A DNA stretch of 7,072 bases, taken from contig DAOUHZ010000157.1 of NCBI GenBank assembly GCA_034428455.1, forward strand, positions 1 to 7,072, in the 5' to 3' direction. Shown piece after piece: positions 1 through 4,436 of this stretch. Positions within the stretch are counted from its first letter, which is position 1. Every line of letters begins with the position of its first letter. Made by a program: the position numbers and the translations under genes. A model generated the notes under the pieces. It saw nothing but the letters and a program-made list of their open reading frames with translations. It was not told where the DNA came from and did not search any database. The DNA is from Bin87 sp034428455. Its GTDB lineage: Bacteria; Chloroflexota; Dehalococcoidia; Lucifugimonadales; UBA3495.

Positions 1-524
1 CCTTCTTCATTCAGTGAAATGATCAACTCAGCGTCGATGGTCGGATACTCGTCGGGCATGTTGATGATGCCGGCCGTGGGGTTGCCCTCCACGTAGTCAA
101 TGTACGACTCGTCCATGGGCCAGGCGTTGATCAGACCCTCCGGCCCGTTCTCTTCGTTATCGATGGGGCCGCCGTAGAACCGGAACACTTCGGTGGGTCC
201 GTAGTCGTCACGGGCGTGAAGCCACGCGCGTTTGGCCGCTTCCAGGCTGGCCGGGTTGGGGTCGGCGATGAAGGCGTCGATGGCAGTATCCATGACCTTG
301 GCAGACGCCAGGCTCTGGGAATAGAGACCGTGTACGCCATTCGCGTAGTGGGCAACCACTTCCACTTTGAGGGCGTCCACGTCCACTTCAGGCTCCATCA
401 TGATAACCTGCGGTTCTGGGGTTGGAGCGGGGGGTGGCTCACTGGCGCACGCTATCGCTCCCAGCGCCAGGCATAGCGCCAGACCCGGGATCGTAATCCA
501 AGCACGTCGCAAATTCAGTTGCAT
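1..524 (-). CDS. Imelysin/IrpA-family lipoprotein, partial (C-terminus off window)
   Basis: This gene runs leftward off the window; 174 codons are visible. The ATG at 524-522 is preceded by GGAGG nine bases upstream. Residues 1-26 form a lipoprotein signal peptide: positive start (R6, R7), hydrophobic core, Gly-Ala-Ile-Ala then Cys26, followed by a Pro/Glu-rich spacer. From about residue 55 the chain reads like the imelysin (peptidase M75) / iron-regulated protein A family. It has a helix with H59-Y60 and H65, then AKRAWLHARDDYGPTEVFRF (residues 97-116), GGPID (118-122), GPEGLINAWPMDESYIDYVE (127-146) and GIIN (152-155). The family's GxHxxE motif would lie beyond the edge. Imelysin proteins are periplasmic or surface proteins, often iron-regulated and linked to iron binding or uptake; peptidase activity is doubtful for many members. 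The gene is divergent from the operon that carries a second putative iron-binding lipoprotein. Family assignment is strong; the exact role is inference. Confidence 0.88.
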   Translation of the reverse strand, partial: MQLNLRRAWITIPGLALCLALGAIACASEPPPAPTPEPQVIMMEPEVDVDALKVEVVAHYANGVHGLYSQSLASAKVMDTAIDAFIADPNPASLEAAKRAWLHARDDYGPTEVFRFYGGPIDNEENGPEGLINAWPMDESYIDYVEGNPTAGIINMPDEYPTIDAELIISLNEE

Positions 525-533
525 CTGGATATA

Positions 534-538
534 CCTCC
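534..538 (-). promoter_or_regulatory. Ribosome binding site of imelysin-type gene
   Basis: On the minus strand GGAGG lies nine bases before the ATG at 524-522. This fixes the start codon and leaves a complete lipoprotein signal peptide. Confidence 0.8.
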
Positions 539-560
539 GACACGGTCGATTTGTTGACCG

Positions 561-573
561 TTTCACAGTGAAA
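561..573. promoter_or_regulatory. Perfect 6-1-6 dyad, possible operator of imelysin-type gene
   Basis: TTTCACAGTGAAA is a perfect inverted repeat of two six-base arms around a single central A. It sits 37 bases upstream of the imelysin-type start codon, between that start and the putative promoter, where a repressor could block transcription. Fur-family regulators usually bind dyads with a single central base, but this sequence does not match the classical Fur box. Regulator unknown. Confidence 0.4.
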
Positions 574-615
574 TTGTGGCCCTGCAAAACCTGCATAATG
601 GGACCGACGGCCAGC

Positions 616-644
616 ATTTTGCATATCCTCATTTATTGTGTCAA
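616..644 (-). promoter_or_regulatory. Putative sigma-70 promoter for imelysin-type gene
   Basis: On the minus strand a consensus -35 TTGACA (644-639) is followed after exactly 17 bases by CAAAAT (621-616), which matches four of six bases of a -10 box. Transcription would begin near 609, giving a leader of about 85 bases that includes the TTTCACAGTGAAA dyad. The surrounding DNA is more AT-rich than the genes. The -10 is weak, so this is a prediction from pattern only. Confidence 0.4.
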
Positions 645-765
645 GCATTCCATTGTCTGATTTGCCCTCCCACGCAAGCCTCCCATCATTACAGGCTGGG
701 ACGCTCAGTTAATTCGCCCTACGCATCCAGTATGCCGATTTCACGTGGGCTCTGGTCGATTCCTG

Positions 766-851
766 TGCTGGCCTGTACAGTTCCAGCATCGTATTGCCAT
801 ACGTCTTTGGCGGTCGCACGAGCGATAGCACTCGCGCCGCCGCGACCGCCA
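766..851. repeat. Cluster of three consecutive inverted repeats
   Basis: Three stem-loops follow one another. The first pairs TGCTGG (766-771) with CCAGCA (783-788) and has the palindrome CTGTACAG in its loop. The second pairs CGTAT (790-794) with ATACG (799-803) around a four-base loop. The third pairs TGGCGGTCGC (808-817) with GCGACCGCCA (842-851), ten perfect pairs, with an inner CGAG/CTCG stem. No T-run follows on either strand, so an intrinsic terminator is not supported. It could be a structured RNA, a protein-binding site or a remnant of a mobile palindromic element. Confidence 0.5.
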
Positions 852-995
852 GCTCATCAACTTCATCATCGCCTGTCGGCTGTTTCGCCCCCGGCCCCGG
901 TTTTGCTCCCAAGGCAACCCGTTGACTGTTCGTTAGGCCGAAAGGCGGCAGATCAGTTCATCCAAAGTGGCGCCAAAATCAGCCGTTTGTGGGTA

Positions 996-1024
996 TTGAC
1001 AGACAGTTTCGTATGCACTAATTT
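996..1024 (+). promoter_or_regulatory. Possible sigma-70 promoter for plus-strand operon
   Basis: A consensus -35 TTGACA (996-1001) is followed after 17 bases by TAATTT (1019-1024), a poor -10 with three of six matches. Just downstream lie a repeated ATGTGC (1025-1030 and 1034-1039) and the palindrome GTGCAC (1036-1041), which could be an operator. If used, the leader to the ATG at 1232 would be about 200 bases and would contain the hairpins at 1107-1166. Confidence 0.3.
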
Positions 1025-1106
1025 ATGTGCGCCATGTGCACAACGACTAATGTAGTGGCAGGCTGATCTGAAAACATCGGTGGGTTGCTATAGCGGCGGT
1101 GACCCT

Positions 1107-1166
1107 CCGGTAATCTGCCCCTTCCGGGCAACCGGCCTTGTCGGATCCCTCCTCCCGGCAAGGCCG
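1107..1166 (+). promoter_or_regulatory. Structured 5' leader with two overlapping hairpins
   Basis: The main hairpin pairs CGGCCTTGTCGG (1133-1144) with CCGGCAAGGCCG (1155-1166) around a ten-base loop: twelve pairs, one a U-G wobble that is allowed only in the plus-strand RNA. Its loop carries CCTCC, complementary to a Shine-Dalgarno core. An upstream hairpin pairs CCGGT (1107-1111) with ACCGG (1131-1135) and TGCCC (1116-1120) with GGGCA (1126-1130), with a four-base bulge. The two share 1133-1135, so they partly exclude each other, as in attenuators and riboswitches. I recognise no known riboswitch motif, and no T-run follows the main hairpin. Confidence 0.45.
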
Positions 1167-1231
1167 CACTTCTGAATTCAGGCGCCAGAACCCCACCTGA
1201 CGGGCAAAGCCCACGGAAAGCGAAAAGCACC

Positions 1232-4200
1232 ATGCGGCGGTTGACAGAAACGGAAAGCGCAGCCATCGGAAGCCCGGATGTACCCGGCGACAATAATCAG
1301 GCTCAGTGGTTGCCCGCCGGTGGCAGACGCGCGCGCATCCTGATCGGACTGGCGCTGACGGTTGCCGTCGGACTGCTGGTATGGTGGTTGGCGGATTGGG
1401 CCGAACTCGCCGATGCCGTGGTAACACTGACCCAACGACCTGAATTGCTGGCGGCGCTTCTGGTCAGCTACACCGCGGCCTTTGCGCTGCGAGCGGTGGC
1501 CTGGCGCCGATTGATGACCAGCTCCTCCGGGGTATTCGGGCTGTTCACCTGCATTCAGGCCGCGCTCCTCGCCAATCACCTGTTGCCGTTCAAGCTTGGC
1601 GAGGCGGCGCGTCCGTTGCTCGCGTCCCGTCGGGGCGTTCCACTCGGTGAGGCGGCCGCGACCACGGCAGTGGCCCGCCTGCTGGACTTCGGCTGCCTGA
1701 TCCTGATTGCCGCAGTGTGCGGGGCGCTGGTCACATCGCTGGACGGAAGGATGGATTGGCTGCGGAGCCTGGCGATTCCAATAGTCGTCGTGTTGGGCGC
1801 CGGCGCTGCGCTGACCCTGCTGCGCTATCGAGCATTGGACCGCTTCGTGCCCGAATTACTGCGGGATCGGCTGGTCAGTCTGCGCGCGCAGTTGGCGCAA
1901 ATTTCCGTGGGGCGCATTGTCGTAGCCACGTTGTGGACCCTGCCCAGCTGGATCCTGGAGGCGGGAGTGCTGTTGGTGGCCGCGCAGGCTTTGGGCGCTG
2001 AGATAACCGTACCTGTCGCCATCGCGGCAACCGCGTTCACCATCCTGTTCCAGGTGTTCCACGTAACGCCGGGCGGCATCGGCGTCTACGAGGCCAGCAT
2101 GACCGGCGCGTTGTACGCGATGGGCATCCCATGGGAGCAGGGCCTGGCGTTGGCGGTCCTGACTCACGGCCTCAAGTTCGCCTACTCCTACACCGTCGCG
2201 ACGGCGTTCACGCTGTTCGCGGTTCGGGATGCAATTCCCCTCAAGGGCCTTAGCGCGCTTCGGGGTTCGTCCGAGGGCGACAAGCACGCCTCACGGTTCG
2301 AGATCTTCGCGGCCCGCGCCTGGAACGTGCTTAACGAAGGCAAGCCGTTCACGCCGGTTTTCACCCTGGGCATCCTGGCGCTGTTGAGCATTCCTCACCT
2401 CGCCGACGGGGGTTACTGGCTCCGGGCCGGGCTGGCCTTGCTGGCGCTGGCGCCGATGCTGGTGATCTTCTACCGCTTCGACTTCCCCCTGAAACTGCGC
2501 ATCGCCCTGTGGGTGTACTTGGGAATCTTCCTGGCCGCGTTCCGATTCTTTGACTTCATCGCAATCGGCCTGATCTTGGGGGTATATCTCACCTTCACCA
2601 TCGTCCTGTGGGGAACGATCTACTACCACCTGCGCATCGGCACGTCGTGGTTCAACTTCACCCGCTTCTGGCGCCTGGTGCTGGAGAACCCGGACCCCAC
2701 CAGCGGCAACTTCCTGGAGCAGATACCCAAGCTGGCGATCCTGGTGCTGGCCTTCCAGATGCTGGTGGCCGAACCCACGGTTTGGACTTTCGTGGCGGTT
2801 GAGGGTTTCACGCTGGGCCTGGCGATAACCGCCCTGCTGCTGCACCAATGGTTCTTCACGTGGCCGCCGGCGCCCTCGCTGGTGCCCACCCGACTTCGGG
2901 CAACCGACGGCAAGCGGATCTCCCGCCGTTTCATCACCATCGTGATCGACGGCTGCCGGTTCGACCGTCTCGAAGAAGCCGATACACCGTTCATCGACAA
3001 GCTCCGGCGCGAGGGCGTGGACTACGTCGATACGTCAACCGTGTACCCGGCCCGCACCGTTACCGGCTTCAGCTCCATGTTCACCGGCGCGCCGCCCCGC
3101 GTCCACGGCATGTCCAGCAACTTCGTGCCCAGCCTCGGCGTCAAGTGCGAGACCATATTCGACGCGCTGCGGGCCGGCGGTTTGACCGGCAAGCTGGTGG
3201 GCATCGCCCACCTGGTGGATGCCTTCGGTGAGACGGACGTCGAAACCGTCACCGCCGTAACCAACAACGACGAGATCGACGACGCGCTCAAGGCAAGGGG
3301 CAAGGCGGTCGTCGAGCGGGACGACCCGGACCTGCTCGTCCTGCAACTCCTCAGCGTGGACCAGACCGGCCACGCCCGGGGCAGCTACAACTCCGAGTAC
3401 CTGGCCAAGATCGAGGACAGCGACCGCCACATCGAGGATTTCCTGGGGTGGTGCGATTCCATCGGCTACCTGGAAGGTGCCACGGTCATCATCACCGCCG
3501 ACCACGGGCAGGGCATCGGCATCGGCGGGCACGGCCACATGGGCCCGACGGAGCGGTACGTGCCCTGCATCATGTGGGGCGAGGGAGTGGAAATACAGGG
3601 CGAGGTGGACGAGCCACGTTCCGTAATGGACGTGACCGCCACCATCGCCTACTACCTCGGCATCGAACCGCCGGCCCAGTCGGTGGGCCAGGTTCTCGGC
3701 GTTCCCGATGCGGATGAATCGACCCGGCCGGTCGCCGTGATCATCCCCGCCTACAACGAGGCGGAGAACCTGCCGTCCACGCTGGCGCGCATACCCCGCA
3801 ATGATCGGCCCGATCTCAAGGTGATCGTGGTAGACGACGGTTCATCCGATGCGACAGCAGACATCGCCCAACAAAACGGCGCCGACGTGGTCGTATCGCA
3901 CCACCACAACCAGGGCCTGGGCGCGGCTCTCCGCACCGGCCTCGCCGCCGCCAACGACCTGGACGCCCGCGCCGCGGTGTACGTGGACGCCGACGGCGAA
4001 TATCCCCCGGAGCAGATCCCGGACCTGCTGGCCCCCATCGAAGCGGGCGACGCCGACTACGTGCTGGGTTCGCGCTACCTGGGCAAACGGCCGGATCAGC
4101 GGGCGTTTCGGCGCATAGGGAACATGGCGTTCACGGCGGCGCTCAACCTCGCCGCCGGCCGGCGCATCAGCGACGGCCAGACCGGGTTCCGCGCTTTCTC

Positions 4201-4402
4201 CCGCCGCGCGCTGGAGTGCGCCGAGATCATCCACGATTACAACTACGCCCAGGTGCTGACCCTCGATCTGCTGAAGAAGGGTATGCGGATGCGGGAAGTT
4301 CCCGTTTCGTATCAACGGCGCACCAGGGGCAGCTCATTCATCGGGCCCAAGTATCTCTGGCGTGTCCCCACCGGGATGCTCCGGGAGATGTTGAGCAGAT
4401 AA
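1232..4402 (+). CDS. Flippase-like membrane / phosphodiesterase / family-2 glycosyltransferase fusion protein
   Basis: The 1056-residue product has four blocks. Residues ~34-335 are a UPF0104/lysylphosphatidylglycerol-synthase-type transmembrane domain (PF03706-like), with NHLLPFKLGEAARPL (115-129) and TPGGIGVYEA (279-288). Residues ~374-545 hold about six further membrane spans. Residues ~563-825 are an alkaline-phosphatase-superfamily phosphodiesterase (PF01663-like): D573 in VIDG, likely nucleophile T609 in YPARTVTGF, D710 and H714 in VDQTGH, D757-H758 in ADHG, and GHGH (766-769), so the expected two-metal site looks intact. Residues ~832-1056 are a family-2 glycosyltransferase: VIIPAYNEAENL (836-847), VVDDGSSD (866-873), DAD (919-921), GSRYLG (946-951), GQTGFRAF (982-989). 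It resembles dolichol/polyprenyl-phosphate sugar synthases. Known families suggest synthesis, translocation or trimming of a lipid-linked sugar or phospholipid headgroup at the membrane; the substrate is unknown. ATG 1232 has only a weak GGAAAG upstream. The next gene starts 34 bases later. Confidence 0.85.
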   Translation: MRRLTETESAAIGSPDVPGDNNQAQWLPAGGRRARILIGLALTVAVGLLVWWLADWAELADAVVTLTQRPELLAALLVSYTAAFALRAVAWRRLMTSSSGVFGLFTCIQAALLANHLLPFKLGEAARPLLASRRGVPLGEAAATTAVARLLDFGCLILIAAVCGALVTSLDGRMDWLRSLAIPIVVVLGAGAALTLLRYRALDRFVPELLRDRLVSLRAQLAQISVGRIVVATLWTLPSWILEAGVLLVAAQALGAEITVPVAIAATAFTILFQVFHVTPGGIGVYEASMTGALYAMGIPWEQGLALAVLTHGLKFAYSYTVATAFTLFAVRDAIPLKGLSALRGSSEGDKHASRFEIFAARAWNVLNEGKPFTPVFTLGILALLSIPHLADGGYWLRAGLALLALAPMLVIFYRFDFPLKLRIALWVYLGIFLAAFRFFDFIAIGLILGVYLTFTIVLWGTIYYHLRIGTSWFNFTRFWRLVLENPDPTSGNFLEQIPKLAILVLAFQMLVAEPTVWTFVAVEGFTLGLAITALLLHQWFFTWPPAPSLVPTRLRATDGKRISRRFITIVIDGCRFDRLEEADTPFIDKLRREGVDYVDTSTVYPARTVTGFSSMFTGAPPRVHGMSSNFVPSLGVKCETIFDALRAGGLTGKLVGIAHLVDAFGETDVETVTAVTNNDEIDDALKARGKAVVERDDPDLLVLQLLSVDQTGHARGSYNSEYLAKIEDSDRHIEDFLGWCDSIGYLEGATVIITADHGQGIGIGGHGHMGPTERYVPCIMWGEGVEIQGEVDEPRSVMDVTATIAYYLGIEPPAQSVGQVLGVPDADESTRPVAVIIPAYNEAENLPSTLARIPRNDRPDLKVIVVDDGSSDATADIAQQNGADVVVSHHHNQGLGAALRTGLAAANDLDARAAVYVDADGEYPPEQIPDLLAPIEAGDADYVLGSRYLGKRPDQRAFRRIGNMAFTAALNLAAGRRISDGQTGFRAFSRRALECAEIIHDYNYAQVLTLDLLKKGMRMREVPVSYQRRTRGSSFIGPKYLWRVPTGMLREMLSR

Positions 4403-4420
4403 ACGCTCAGGAAACCCATC

Positions 4421-4427
4421 AAGGAGG
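4421..4427 (+). promoter_or_regulatory. Ribosome binding site that selects a GTG start
   Basis: AAGGAGG is a near-perfect Shine-Dalgarno sequence. It directly abuts the ATG at 4428, leaving no spacer, whereas the in-frame GTG at 4437 lies nine bases downstream, an ideal distance. The site therefore supports GTG 4437 as the true start of the lipoprotein gene. Confidence 0.75.
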
Positions 4428-4436
4428 ATGACGAAC

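Larger units (their letters stand above)
525..1231. other. Divergent intergenic region without a credible gene
   Basis: These 707 bases separate the start codons of the minus-strand lipoprotein gene and the plus-strand operon. Open frames exist here (for example 576-1055 plus and 709-912 minus), but their translations are Cys/His/Pro-rich low-complexity strings with no ribosome binding site, signal or family motif. What is visible is regulatory or structural: outward-facing promoter candidates, a 13-base dyad, a cluster of three inverted repeats at 766-851 and a structured leader at 1107-1166. I see no tRNA, rRNA or recognisable riboswitch core. Confidence 0.7.

Noticed and set aside
808..851. 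Intrinsic terminator
   Set aside because: The stem is strong, but no run of T follows it on either strand, and it is not at the end of any gene in the window.
576..1055. A 159-codon plus-strand open frame in the intergenic region
   Set aside because: There is no ribosome binding site, its composition is unlike the neighbouring genes (many Cys, His and Pro), and it overlaps the promoter candidate and hairpins.
1081..1231. Known riboswitch (cobalamin, cyclic-di-GMP or similar) in the operon leader
   Set aside because: I could not find the conserved core motifs of the classes I know; only generic hairpins are present.
525..1231. Classical Fur box or IdeR/DtxR box
   Set aside because: No stretch resembles GATAATGATAATCATTATC or the TTAGGTTAG-type consensus; only the unrelated TTTCACAGTGAAA dyad stands out.
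2291..2848. A 185-codon minus-strand open frame inside the membrane-enzyme gene
   Set aside because: Its Gln/Glu/Arg-rich translation is the typical reverse-strand shadow of a hydrophobic membrane region in high-GC DNA.
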